A stretch of DNA of 64,000 nt, from assembly GCA_963815445.1 (NCBI GenBank), contig CAWFGV010000006.1:186001-250000 (forward strand), written 5' to 3'. Shown piece by piece: positions 1 to 8,146 of the stretch. The notes below the pieces were generated by a model, which worked only from the letters and a program-made list of their open reading frames with translations, searched no databases and was not told the origin of the DNA. This DNA is from JANLYC01 sp963815445 (GTDB lineage Bacteria > Actinomycetota > Actinomycetes > Propionibacteriales > Nocardioidaceae). Every line of letters begins with the position of its first letter. Position 1 is the first letter of the stretch. The position numbers were made by a program, and so were the translations under genes.

Positions 1-606
1 CGTAGCGCCCGGGCGGTCAGCCCGACGCTGCGGGTCCTGACCGGGCTCCCACGGGCCGACCGCTGGGTCGAGGTGGGGAGCATCCTCATCCGTCGCGTTC
101 TCGACACGGCCGCGGACGTCAGCGACGCTGTGGTCGTGGACTGCGGGTTCAACCTCGAGTCCGACGAGGAGCTCTCCTACGACACGGTGGCCCCACGGCG
201 CAACGGCGCCACTCTCGAGGTGCTCGAGCGGGCTGACGCGGTGGTGGTCGTCGGTGGAGCCGACCCCGTCAGCCTGGGCCGGCTCATCCGAAGCGTGCAC
301 GAGCTGCGTACCGCGCTACCGCAGGTCATGCCGCACCTGGTGGTCAACCGCTCTCGCCCCGGCCTCGGCTGGTCTGACGACGAGATGGCGGCCATGGTCA
401 CCAGGGCGACCGCGCTTCCGGTGACGGCGACGCTGCCGGCCGACCAGCCGACGTGTGACCACGCCCTCGTACACGGCCGCACCCTGACCGAATGCGCGCC
501 GGACTCCAGGCTTGCGCGCCGACTCGAGGCACTTGCGGCCGAGCTGCTCGGTCTGTCGCTGCCGACCCGCCAGGTCAGGAAGAGAAGAGCAGAAACAGCC
601 CGGTGA
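1..606 (+). CDS. MinD/ParA-like P-loop ATPase, 3' part only
   Basis: The frame is open from the first base, so the start and the Walker A region lie outside the window. About 201 codons remain. The visible part has a VVVDCGF strand resembling the Walker A-prime/B region of MinD/CpaE-type ATPases, then a VVVVGGADPVSLGRL segment and a PHLVVNRSR strand, which fit the later strands of a deviant-Walker ATPase fold. Such proteins act in chromosome partition, septum placement or pilus localisation; which one cannot be decided from the tail. The last 32 bases overlap the end of the convergent membrane-protein gene. Confidence 0.6.
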   Translation, partial: RSARAVSPTLRVLTGLPRADRWVEVGSILIRRVLDTAADVSDAVVVDCGFNLESDEELSYDTVAPRRNGATLEVLERADAVVVVGGADPVSLGRLIRSVHELRTALPQVMPHLVVNRSRPGLGWSDDEMAAMVTRATALPVTATLPADQPTCDHALVHGRTLTECAPDSRLARRLEALAAELLGLSLPTRQVRKRRAETAR

Positions 607-1936
607 GGGTGTAGGCCACCATGAGGACCAACATCGGCAGTTGTCCGATGACGGCGTAGCGCTGAGGCAGCAGGCGCACGGCACGGTCATGCGCCGCAAC
701 GATCCCGAGCACGTGTCCCGTCACGATCGCCACCACCTTGGTGACCGCGAGCGCCGTGGGGTGCTGGTAGATCGCGTACTTGTTGACGCCGTCCAGGAAG
801 GAGGTCAGTGTCCACCCGCGGGACAGCGGGTCGCCCAGCAGCTGCAGGGTGCCGAGCCCGGTCGCGACGAAGAACGACAGGTAGTGCGCCACGATGTAGC
901 CGACCACGATCGGCACCACCGAATGAGCCATCAGGTTGGGGAGGCCGCGCCGGTCGATGTGTCCGATCCAGCCGGTCGCGGCAGCTGCGAGGCTGAACGT
1001 CGCGAGCACGACGAGGCAGAATCCCAGCAGGGCAACGGTGTTGAGCAGCACGACGTGTCCGCTGAAGTGGAACGAGGAGAAGCGCACCCACCGCGCGGAC
1101 TCCTTGAAGCTGTCGAACGCCGTCGAGCCGAACAGCACGGCGACGACGGCGACCAGACCCGGTCGCGGGGGCTGGCCGTCGAGGTTCTCCAGCGGGTTGC
1201 GCACGACGAGGGCCCCGTCCGTACGCCGGCCGAACGGCGACAGACGGGCCACCAGGGTCGAGTACACCTCGAAGGGGTCGGCACGGGCGAAGAACGTGTC
1301 GCCGAACACGGCCGCGCCGGCGATGAGCAACGCGGCGATGACCGCGAACCACAGCCGCAGCGCAGAGAGGCTGGTCGAGGTGCTCGGGTCGACGAGCTCG
1401 AGGCACACGAACCCGAACAGGAACCCGGCCGCGGGCCAGTAACCCCACCTCTCCGGATACGGCCGCAAGCCGGCGCGCGGATCGGTCGCGGCCGCGGCCG
1501 CGATACCTCGGTGGATCCACCGCAGTGGGTTGCAGAGCCGGTAGACGCGGCCGAACAACAGCGCGGCCGGCACGAGCCCGACCCACAGCAGGGCGAACAC
1601 CACACCGAACGTCGGGTTGACGAGGGTCTCCGAGCCGAAGGCTGCTGCCATCGTGATCCAGGCCGTGAAGAGCAACGCGAGCAGAACCAGCACGAACCGG
1701 GTGATGGCGGAGTCGACGACATCCGCGAGCCACCGTGGGACCGGCCGGCCAGAGGCGTCGCCCCTGAACCGGGAGGTGCGCCACGCCAGACCGAGCACCG
1801 CGAACGAGATCAGCAGCGCGAATGCAGCGCCCGTGAAGGCGTAGCCCGCCGGGATGGGGAGGTCCTGGGGACCGCCGATACCGTGCGCGAGCAGCATGGC
1901 GTGTGGGTGGCTGGTCGTGCCGGCCACGACTGACAC
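575..1936 (-). CDS. polytopic membrane protein of unknown function
   Basis: A 453-residue protein with about ten hydrophobic segments, including residues 30-52, a pair near 90-130 and several in the C-terminal third, so it is an integral membrane protein. I do not recognise a transporter or enzyme motif. The start is GTG, preceded by GGGAGGG at good spacing. It lies 11 bases downstream of the cupredoxin-like lipoprotein gene on the same strand and is very likely co-transcribed with it, which hints at a membrane complex with an exported partner. Its stop codon lies inside the last codons of the convergent ATPase gene. Confidence 0.75.
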   Translation of the reverse strand: MSVVAGTTSHPHAMLLAHGIGGPQDLPIPAGYAFTGAAFALLISFAVLGLAWRTSRFRGDASGRPVPRWLADVVDSAITRFVLVLLALLFTAWITMAAAFGSETLVNPTFGVVFALLWVGLVPAALLFGRVYRLCNPLRWIHRGIAAAAATDPRAGLRPYPERWGYWPAAGFLFGFVCLELVDPSTSTSLSALRLWFAVIAALLIAGAAVFGDTFFARADPFEVYSTLVARLSPFGRRTDGALVVRNPLENLDGQPPRPGLVAVVAVLFGSTAFDSFKESARWVRFSSFHFSGHVVLLNTVALLGFCLVVLATFSLAAAATGWIGHIDRRGLPNLMAHSVVPIVVGYIVAHYLSFFVATGLGTLQLLGDPLSRGWTLTSFLDGVNKYAIYQHPTALAVTKVVAIVTGHVLGIVAAHDRAVRLLPQRYAVIGQLPMLVLMVAYTLTGLFLLFSS

Positions 1937-1947
1937 GAGCCCTCCCG

Positions 1948-2319
1948 TCAGCTGACCTCGAGCTTCAGCACCGTGACCTCGAGCTCATGGGACTCGACGA
2001 CGAATGTGCCCGGTGTCGTGATCGTGAACGTGAACACCTTCTGGTCCGCACCCGCCGGGACCGTGAACTCGTACTCGGGGTCGGAGTGCACGTGCAGTTC
2101 GTCAGGGGCGTCGGAGCTGACCACCAGCCGGATCTGCTGGCCGGTCGAGGCCTTCACGACCTCGCCGACCGGGTCGATGTGGCCACCCTGCTCGGTGATG
2201 TTGACGACCACGGGCTTGTCCGATGAACCACCGCTGTCGCTCGAGCAGGCAGTGGCGCCTACGAGCACGGCGACCCCTGCACCGACGATGCCGAGGCGAC
2301 GGGCCAGAGAACGTCTCAT
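1948..2319 (-). CDS. cupredoxin-like lipoprotein
   Basis: The start at 2319 (ATG) is preferred because GGAGG lies nine bases upstream; a longer in-frame reading from 2400 has no such support. The 123-residue product begins RRSLARRLG, followed by a hydrophobic stretch and the lipobox VGATAC with Cys25 as the lipidation site. The mature domain is all-beta (KPVVVNITEQGG ... VFTFTITTPGTFVVESHE) and resembles plastocyanin/EfeO-type cupredoxin domains. The usual Cys copper ligand is not visible in the final loop, so metal binding is doubtful. It is probably an extracytoplasmic partner of the downstream membrane protein. Confidence 0.75.
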   Translation of the reverse strand: MRRSLARRLGIVGAGVAVLVGATACSSDSGGSSDKPVVVNITEQGGHIDPVGEVVKASTGQQIRLVVSSDAPDELHVHSDPEYEFTVPAGADQKVFTFTITTPGTFVVESHELEVTVLKLEVS

Positions 2320-2426
2320 GCGGGGATCCTCCGACTCGACGGCTGTTGCTCGGGCGTGCGGGACACCGCGCAGCCGCACAGCGGTGCCCGGCACGCCCAT
2401 ACGACCATGACAAGATGATCGTTCCC

Positions 2427-2448
2427 GGGAGTGACACGCTTCACTCCC
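2427..2448. promoter_or_regulatory. inverted repeat upstream of the WS/DGAT gene
   Basis: GGGAGTGA and TCACTCCC form perfect 8-base arms around a 6-base spacer. The repeat lies 24 bases before the acyltransferase start and about 108 bases before the divergent lipoprotein start. It could be an operator or a 5'-UTR hairpin just ahead of the ribosome binding site. Confidence 0.4.
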
Positions 2449-2471
2449 AGCCCCTGCAGGAGAGGGTTGCG

Positions 2472-3941
2472 ATGCCGGAGCGGTTGCGACCGTTGGACAT
2501 GGCCTTCTTGTCGATGGAGACGGCGAGAACGCCCATGCACATCTCCACCCTGGACATCTTCGAGACGCCGGACGACGGGTTCGACCACGCCCGGCTCGTC
2601 TCGCTGATCAACGACCGGATCGCGTTCGTTCCCCGCTACCGGCAGCGGGTGCGTACGATCCCTGGGCGGGTCGCCAATCCCGTCTGGGTCGACGACGAGG
2701 ACTTCGACCTCAACTACCACGTACGGCGCTCGGCCCTGCCACGACCGGGATCGATGGTCCAGCTGCGCGATCTCGTGGCCCGGATCACGAGCCGGCGCCT
2801 GGACCGTGAACGACCGCTGTGGGAGGTCTACCTGGTCGAGGGCCTACAGGACGGCCGCTACGCCGTGCTGTCCAAGTCGCATCAAGCCCTCGTGGACGGT
2901 ACGACGATCGACCTCGCGCAGCTGATCGTCGACGACAGTCCGCAGACGCCGGCGACTCCCGACGTGAGCTGGCACCCAGAGCGGCGACGCGGTGGACTCG
3001 AGCTGCTCGGTGACGCCGTGGCCGACTCCCTGCGGGACCCGGCTGCGGCGGCCGACAACCTCCGCGGCCAGCTGGTCTCGGCCAGCTTCGCCGCTGACCG
3101 GATCCGCTCGTGGGCAGGCAACCTGTCCGGGGCCAGGCCGGCGGTTCCGACCGGCCCGCTGGGCGCCGAGCCGTCCGAGCAACGTCGGTTCGTCACCGTC
3201 GACACCCGCCTGTCGGCATACCGCAAGGTACGTCAGGAGCACGGTGGCTCGGTCAACGACGTCGTCCTGGCCACCATCGCGGGTGCGCTCCGCGGCTGGC
3301 TGCTGACGCGCGCTGAGACCGTGACCACATCGACGCGGATCAAGGCGATGGTGCCGATGAGCGTGGTCGATGACGAGTTCGCCGAGCCGACCTCGCTCGG
3401 CAGCCAGGTCACGCCGCACCTGCTGTTGCTGCCGGTGGGGGAGGCCAGCCCCGTCATGCGACTGCACCAGGTGTCGTACGCGTTCAAGGCGCACAAGGAG
3501 ACCGGTCGTGCCGTGGCGGCGAGCAAGCTGGCCGAGATCGCCGGGTTCGCCCCGTCGACGTTCCATGCACTCGGCGCGCGGGTCGCTGCCGGACACCCGC
3601 CGCGGAGCTTCTCACTCGTGGTCACAAACGTCCCAGGCCCGCAGTTCCCGCTCTACGCAGAGGGGTCCCGACTGCTCGCCAGCTACCCGGTGCTGCCGCT
3701 GCTGCCAGGTCAGGCGCTCGCCATCGGAGTGACCTCGTACGACGGCAAGGTCTTCTACGGCCTCGACGCCGACCGGGACGCGCTCCCGGACGTCGACGTG
3801 CTCGCCAGCTGTATCAGCGAGTCGCTCGATGAGCTGGTCGACGCATCCTCGCCGGGCCGGCCGCGAGCGCCCCGGGGCAAGGTCAGCAAGAAGGCGGTCC
3901 CCCGGAGACGCTCCACCGCGTCGAGGACGAAGGGCTCCTGA
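2472..3941 (+). CDS. wax ester synthase/diacylglycerol acyltransferase (WS/DGAT)
   Basis: This 489-residue protein has the N-terminal block PLDMAFLSMETARTPMHI and the PLWEVYLVEGL and NDVVLATIAGALR motifs of the bacterial WS/DGAT family, which esterifies acyl-CoA to diacylglycerol or fatty alcohols for storage lipid. The ATG at 2472 follows AGGAGAG; the frame is open further upstream, but the family N-terminus begins here. The active-site motif HHxxxDG reads HQALVDG (His137, Gln138, Asp142, Gly143), so the second histidine, thought to be the general base, is replaced. The C-terminus is basic. The stop overlaps the next start (TGATG), so the next gene is probably co-translated. Confidence 0.88.
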   Translation: MPERLRPLDMAFLSMETARTPMHISTLDIFETPDDGFDHARLVSLINDRIAFVPRYRQRVRTIPGRVANPVWVDDEDFDLNYHVRRSALPRPGSMVQLRDLVARITSRRLDRERPLWEVYLVEGLQDGRYAVLSKSHQALVDGTTIDLAQLIVDDSPQTPATPDVSWHPERRRGGLELLGDAVADSLRDPAAAADNLRGQLVSASFAADRIRSWAGNLSGARPAVPTGPLGAEPSEQRRFVTVDTRLSAYRKVRQEHGGSVNDVVLATIAGALRGWLLTRAETVTTSTRIKAMVPMSVVDDEFAEPTSLGSQVTPHLLLLPVGEASPVMRLHQVSYAFKAHKETGRAVAASKLAEIAGFAPSTFHALGARVAAGHPPRSFSLVVTNVPGPQFPLYAEGSRLLASYPVLPLLPGQALAIGVTSYDGKVFYGLDADRDALPDVDVLASCISESLDELVDASSPGRPRAPRGKVSKKAVPRRRSTASRTKGS

Positions 3942-4369
3942 TGCGCGTCTACGTCCCGACCACGCTCGATCGGCTCCGGGCCTGGTATGACGTCGACGTC
4001 CTGACGGCTCCCGTCGCCGCGTACGCCGCGACCGAGTCGGTGCGTCGGACGCTCCCGGACATCGGCGACGACGAAGCGGAGTACGCGCTCGTCTCGGCTG
4101 CCGCGGAGGCTTCCCAGCAGCTGCTCACCGACGACTTCCACAAGCGCGGATGTCGTGTCGTGGTCGTCGCCGAGATGCCGTACGCGTCGGTCCAGGAGGA
4201 CGCGGAACATCCAGGTGCGGTGCTGGTGGTGGCACCGATCGAGCGGCAACAGATCTCGGCCGTGCTCGCTGACAGCTCAGCGGTTACGCTCGCCGGAACC
4301 CAGGAAGACCTGTGCTGGTTCGCCACCCAGGAGATTCCGCAGTTGCTAGCCTCGAGCGCAGGAGACTAG
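3941..4369 (+). CDS. conserved actinobacterial protein, DUF6912-like
   Basis: A 142-residue soluble protein starting MRVYVPTTLDRL. It has a mixed alpha/beta pattern, no signal peptide and no catalytic motif that I recognise. It resembles short actinobacterial proteins that I remember as DUF6912, but the name needs a profile search. The start overlaps the WS/DGAT stop by one base, and its own stop is ten bases before Ku, whose Shine-Dalgarno lies in that gap, so it sits in the middle of a three-gene unit. Confidence 0.7.
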   Translation: MRVYVPTTLDRLRAWYDVDVLTAPVAAYAATESVRRTLPDIGDDEAEYALVSAAAEASQQLLTDDFHKRGCRVVVVAEMPYASVQEDAEHPGAVLVVAPIERQQISAVLADSSAVTLAGTQEDLCWFATQEIPQLLASSAGD

Positions 4370-4378
4370 GGAGGCGAC

Positions 4379-5314
4379 ATGCAGGCGATCTGGAAGGGCA
4401 CGATCTCATTCGGCCTGGTCACGATCCCGGTCAAGCTGTACTCCGCGACCGAGGAACGTGACATCTCGTTCCGCCAGGTCCACGAGGAGGACGGCGGCCG
4501 CATCCGGTACCGCCGCGTGTGTGAGATCGACGGCGAAGAAGTGCCGTACTCCGATATCGGCAAGGGCTACGAGATGCCCGACGGTCGGATGGTGATCCTG
4601 ACCAACGACGACTTCGCCGGGTTACCGCTGCCGACAGCCAAGGCGATCGAGGTGCTCGAGTTCGTGCCGATGGAGCAGGTCGACCCTCTCTACTTCTCCA
4701 AGGCCTACTACCTCGGTGCCGACGGCGGACCGGGTGGCAAGCCGTACGTGCTGCTGCGTGACGCCCTGACCAAGACCAACCAGTGCGCGCTCGTGAAGGT
4801 GGCCATCCGGACGCGTGAGGTGCTCGCGCTGCTGCGTGAGAAGGACGGGGCGCTGGTGTTGCAGACGATGCTGTGGCCGGACGAAGTCCGTGACTCCAGC
4901 TTCGCAGCACCGAGTGACGACATCGAGATCCGCAAGCAGGAGGTGGCGATGGCAGAGTCCTACATCGCGACCCTGCAGTCGGAGTTCGATCCCGAGCGCT
5001 ACCACAGCGACTACCGCGAGGCCCTCGAGAAGCTCGTCGAGGCCAAGGCGGAGGGTCTGCCCATGCCCGAGGTCGAGGAGGAGGACGGCGAGACCGCGGA
5101 GGTCGTCGACCTGGTGGCTGCCCTGCGCGCCAGCGTCGACGCCGCCAAGAAGCGGCGCGCCGAGGCGGGTGCCGGCTCGACGGCGACGGGCAAGAAGGCA
5201 GCGAGCCCGAAGAAGGCGGCGGCCAAGAAGACCGCCAAGAAGGCCGCGGCCAAGAAGACCGCCAAGAAGGCGGCCGCCAAGTCCCCGAAGAAGGCAGCGA
5301 GGAAGTCCGCCTGA
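4379..5314 (+). CDS. ku: Ku, DNA end-binding protein of non-homologous end joining
   Basis: The 311-residue product starts MQAIWKGTISFGLVTIPVKLYSA, the typical bacterial Ku N-terminus, and continues with FVPMEQVDPLYFSKAYYL and the conserved region near residues 140-205. Bacterial Ku forms a homodimer that rings DNA ends and recruits LigD. The start follows GGGAGG. Residues from about 255 to the end are a Lys/Ala tail with repeated KKAAAKK and KKTAKKAA units; such tails bind DNA in other actinobacterial Ku proteins. No ligD gene lies in the window. Confidence 0.96.
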   Translation: MQAIWKGTISFGLVTIPVKLYSATEERDISFRQVHEEDGGRIRYRRVCEIDGEEVPYSDIGKGYEMPDGRMVILTNDDFAGLPLPTAKAIEVLEFVPMEQVDPLYFSKAYYLGADGGPGGKPYVLLRDALTKTNQCALVKVAIRTREVLALLREKDGALVLQTMLWPDEVRDSSFAAPSDDIEIRKQEVAMAESYIATLQSEFDPERYHSDYREALEKLVEAKAEGLPMPEVEEEDGETAEVVDLVAALRASVDAAKKRRAEAGAGSTATGKKAASPKKAAAKKTAKKAAAKKTAKKAAAKSPKKAARKSA

Positions 5315-5391
5315 CCTGACGGTCGCACGTTCGGACTCGAGGCTCCGGCGTGGGTACACCCGCCTCGACGCTGCGTGGCAAGATGCCTCGC

Positions 5392-7020
5392 ATGGACGCA
5401 ATCTCGACTGTTCCCACCCCCCTGAACGAGCCCAACCTCGACTACGCGCCCGGCAGCGCCGAGCGCGCCGCGCTCGAGCAGAAGCTCGTGGAGCTGCAGA
5501 AGTCCGAGGTCGAGCTGACCGCCACGATCGGCGGCCAGCACCGGATGGGCAAGGGCGAGGAGCTCGACGTCGTCCAGCCGCACAACCACCAGAGCCGGCT
5601 GGGCGTGACCCGTGGCGCCACCGCTGCAGACGCCAAGGCTGCGATCAGGGCCGCCGCTCAGGCGGCGCCGGCCTGGCGGGCGATGGCGTTCGAGGACCGC
5701 GCGTCGATCATCCTCAAGGCCGCCGACCTGCTGGCCGGACCCTGGCGGGCCACCCTCAACGCCGCGACCATGCTCGGACAGTCGAAGACGGTGTGGCAGG
5801 CCGAGATCGACGCGGCGTGTGAGCTCATCGACTTCTGGCGGTTCAACGTGCACTTCGCGCAGCAGATCCTGCGCGAACAGCCGATGGCCAACAGCAAAGG
5901 CATCTGGAACCGCACCGACCACCGACCGCTCGAGGGCTTCGTCTACGCGATCACGCCGTTCAACTTCACCGCGATCGCCGGCAATCTCCCCACGGCGCCT
6001 GCCCTCATGGGCAACACGGTGCTGTGGAAGCCGTCGGTGACCCAGCAGTTCGCCGCCCACCATCTGATGCAGCTTCTCGAGGAGGCCGGGATGCCTCCCG
6101 GCGTCATCAACATGCTCCCCGGCCACGGCGCGGCTGTGTCCGACGTGGCGTTGCCACATCCTGACCTGGCGGGTATCCACTTCACGGGGTCGACTCCGAC
6201 CTTCCAGCACCTCTGGCGGACGGTGGGGGAGAACATCGCGTCGTACCGCTCCTACCCGCGCATCGTCGGCGAGACGGGCGGCAAGGACTTCGTCGTCGCG
6301 CACCCGTCGGCCGATCCTGACGTGCTTCGCACCGCGCTGGTCCGGGGCGCGTTCGAGTACCAGGGACAGAAGTGCTCCGCCGCCTCTCGTGCCTACGTCG
6401 CCAAGTCTGTGTGGCGGCGGATGCGCAAGGACTTCATCGCCGAGGTCGAGTCGCTCACGATGGGGGACGTCACCGACCTCTCGAACTTCATGGGTGCGGT
6501 CATCGACCGGCGGGCGTTCGACAAGCACAAGAAGGCGATCGCGCGCGCCAAGCGTTCGGCCAAGCTCGACATCGTCGCGGGAGGGACCACCGACGGTTCG
6601 GTCGGCTACTTCGTGCGCCCGACGGTCATCACGTCCAGCGACCCGACCGATGCGATGTTCGACACGGAGTACTTCGGACCGATCCTGGCGGTGCACGTGT
6701 ATGACGACGCCGACTTCGACAAGGCCGTCGACCAGATGGAGTCGTTCTCGCAGTACGCCCTCACCGGTGCCGTGATCGCTCAGGACCGGGAGGCGATCGC
6801 TCAGACGATGGAGCGGCTCAGGTTTGCGGCCGGCAACTTCTACATCAACGACAAGCCGACCGGAGCCGTGGTGGGCCAGCAACCGTTCGGAGGCGCCCGG
6901 GCCTCGGGTACCAACGACAAGGCGGGCTCTGCCGCCAACCTCATGCGCTGGACGTCACCGCGCTCGATCAAGGAGACGTTCGCCCCACCGAAGGAGTATC
7001 GCTATCCCCACATGGGCTGA
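5392..7020 (+). CDS. pruA: L-glutamate gamma-semialdehyde (1-pyrroline-5-carboxylate) dehydrogenase
   Basis: A 542-residue member of the aldehyde dehydrogenase superfamily, single-domain P5CDH type. It oxidises glutamate semialdehyde to glutamate with NAD, the second step of proline breakdown. The start MDAISTVPTPLNEPN matches the usual N-terminus; a longer frame from 5350 is less likely, and no good Shine-Dalgarno is visible for either. The catalytic glutamate is in VGETGGKDF (about Glu294) and the nucleophile in QGQKCSAASRAY (about Cys328). The ending PHMG is typical. No proline dehydrogenase gene is adjacent. Its glutamate product would feed the large glutamate dehydrogenase encoded near 10-14.6 kb. 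Confidence 0.95.
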   Translation: MDAISTVPTPLNEPNLDYAPGSAERAALEQKLVELQKSEVELTATIGGQHRMGKGEELDVVQPHNHQSRLGVTRGATAADAKAAIRAAAQAAPAWRAMAFEDRASIILKAADLLAGPWRATLNAATMLGQSKTVWQAEIDAACELIDFWRFNVHFAQQILREQPMANSKGIWNRTDHRPLEGFVYAITPFNFTAIAGNLPTAPALMGNTVLWKPSVTQQFAAHHLMQLLEEAGMPPGVINMLPGHGAAVSDVALPHPDLAGIHFTGSTPTFQHLWRTVGENIASYRSYPRIVGETGGKDFVVAHPSADPDVLRTALVRGAFEYQGQKCSAASRAYVAKSVWRRMRKDFIAEVESLTMGDVTDLSNFMGAVIDRRAFDKHKKAIARAKRSAKLDIVAGGTTDGSVGYFVRPTVITSSDPTDAMFDTEYFGPILAVHVYDDADFDKAVDQMESFSQYALTGAVIAQDREAIAQTMERLRFAAGNFYINDKPTGAVVGQQPFGGARASGTNDKAGSAANLMRWTSPRSIKETFAPPKEYRYPHMG

Positions 7021-7025
7021 CTCGC

Positions 7026-7784
7026 TCAGGCCTGGGCCGTGACGGTCCAGGCCGTGGCGGTGATCGTGAACGGTGGTGCAGGCAGCAGCTCCTGGCACCG
7101 GTCACGGACGCGTTTCGTGGTCTCGTCGTCCAGCCCGGCCACATGGGCGCCGGCTGTACCGACGCCGAAGGTGTAGGGCTCCCACCAGTCCGCGAAGCTG
7201 TCGAAGCGAGGAGCCACGGTCAGCGTCGTCTCATGGGGATCGGCAAAGCCGGCCTCGGCGAAAAGCTGCCGAAGATGGCCCGGCTGCGATCCCGCGAAGT
7301 TCGCCTCGCCGTCGACCTCGGGGTCGATGTCGCGCGCCGCCTGCCAGAACAGGCTGAGCGGACCCTCCGAGCCGCTGTGGTCCCACACATTGGCCGCCAC
7401 GACTCCGCCGGGCGCGGTGACCCGGCGCATCTCGGTCAGGCCGGCGACCGGCTCGGCCATGAAGTGGACCACGAGCTGCGCCAGCGTCACGTCGAACGAG
7501 TCGTCGTCGAACGGCAGGTGCTCGGCGGGCGCCTCGTGCACGTCGACCGCCGGGAGTCGGTCCCGGAGCGCGGCGACGAAGGGCCCGGACGGGTCGCAGG
7601 CAGCGACGTGGTCGGCACCGAGGCGCTGGACGAGCACCGCGGTGAGCGCCCCCGGACCGCATCCCACGTCGACCGCACGCTGACCGGTGTGCACGCCGGC
7701 GAGGTCCGCGAACTGCACGGCCAACGGCTCGGAGAACCTGCCCATGAAGCGGCCGTAGGCATCGCCGCTGACGTCGAACATCAC
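7026..7784 (-). CDS. class I SAM-dependent methyltransferase
   Basis: A 252-residue protein with motif I VDVGCGPGA (residues 38-46), an acidic motif II region (VAACDPSG) and FDVTLAQLVVHFM as the post-motif strand. This is a UbiE/methyltransferase-11 type fold; the substrate cannot be read from sequence. The start is taken as GTG at 7784 because TACAGT sits exactly six bases upstream, the pattern of a leaderless transcript; an ATG follows directly at 7781. The gene is convergent with pruA, with a gap of only five bases. A tandem repeat lies immediately upstream. Confidence 0.85.
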   Translation of the reverse strand: MMFDVSGDAYGRFMGRFSEPLAVQFADLAGVHTGQRAVDVGCGPGALTAVLVQRLGADHVAACDPSGPFVAALRDRLPAVDVHEAPAEHLPFDDDSFDVTLAQLVVHFMAEPVAGLTEMRRVTAPGGVVAANVWDHSGSEGPLSLFWQAARDIDPEVDGEANFAGSQPGHLRQLFAEAGFADPHETTLTVAPRFDSFADWWEPYTFGVGTAGAHVAGLDDETTKRVRDRCQELLPAPPFTITATAWTVTAQA

Positions 7785-7791
7785 GGGCTGA

Positions 7792-7831
7792 CTGTAGCGG
7801 GCTGGCTGTAGCGGGCTGGCTGTAGCGGCGG
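7792..7831. repeat. 14-bp tandem repeat overlapping a promoter
   Basis: The unit CTGTAGCGGGCTGG occurs twice exactly (7792-7805, 7806-7819) and then as a partial third copy. Read on the minus strand, each unit contains a CTACAG -10-like core followed by CCAGCCC, the same arrangement as the -10 and six-base leader of the methyltransferase gene just downstream. Confidence 0.85.
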
Positions 7832-7850
7832 TGGCGGCCGAGCGGCAGGC

Positions 7851-8060
7851 TCAGGCGGCCCGGGTCACAGCCGGCGTGATGTCGAGGAACAGGTCCATCA
7901 GGATCGCGGCACCACAGGTCGTGCAGCAGTAGGCGCCGACGCCCGGGTCGAGCTGGTCGTCGGTGGACACGAAAATGCGTTCGGCAGCGCAGTCGGGGCA
8001 GTCCCGCACGACGCCGCTCATCATGAGCAGGTCGGCCGCCAACTCGGCTGTGTTCGTCAT
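7851..8060 (-). CDS. small zinc-ribbon-like protein of unknown function
   Basis: The product is 69 residues if it starts at the ATG at 8060; a GTG three codons earlier is the alternative. Two cysteine pairs, CPDC and CTTC (plus an extra Cys just before the second pair), are spaced like a zinc ribbon. The ends of the protein are helical. No partner or function is evident from the neighbours, which are a methyltransferase and a DUF2505 pseudogene. Composition and frame use look like real coding sequence. Confidence 0.6.
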   Translation of the reverse strand: MTNTAELAADLLMMSGVVRDCPDCAAERIFVSTDDQLDPGVGAYCCTTCGAAILMDLFLDITPAVTRAA

Positions 8061-8146
8061 GCGTTCCACGGTCGCAGACCCTGCCGACAGTTCCGCCGAG
8101 CGACGCGCCGTGCGTTGCGGCGCGCCGTGACCGCAGCCGCTCTCGA

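Noticed and set aside
512..1933. A 473-codon plus-strand frame opposite the membrane protein
   Set aside because: The translation is dominated by Gln, Arg, Glu, His and Gly without structure, whereas the minus strand gives hydrophobic helices and a good ribosome binding site.
5011..6882. A 623-codon minus-strand frame opposite Ku and pruA
   Set aside because: Same reason: low-complexity translation opposite two firmly identified genes.
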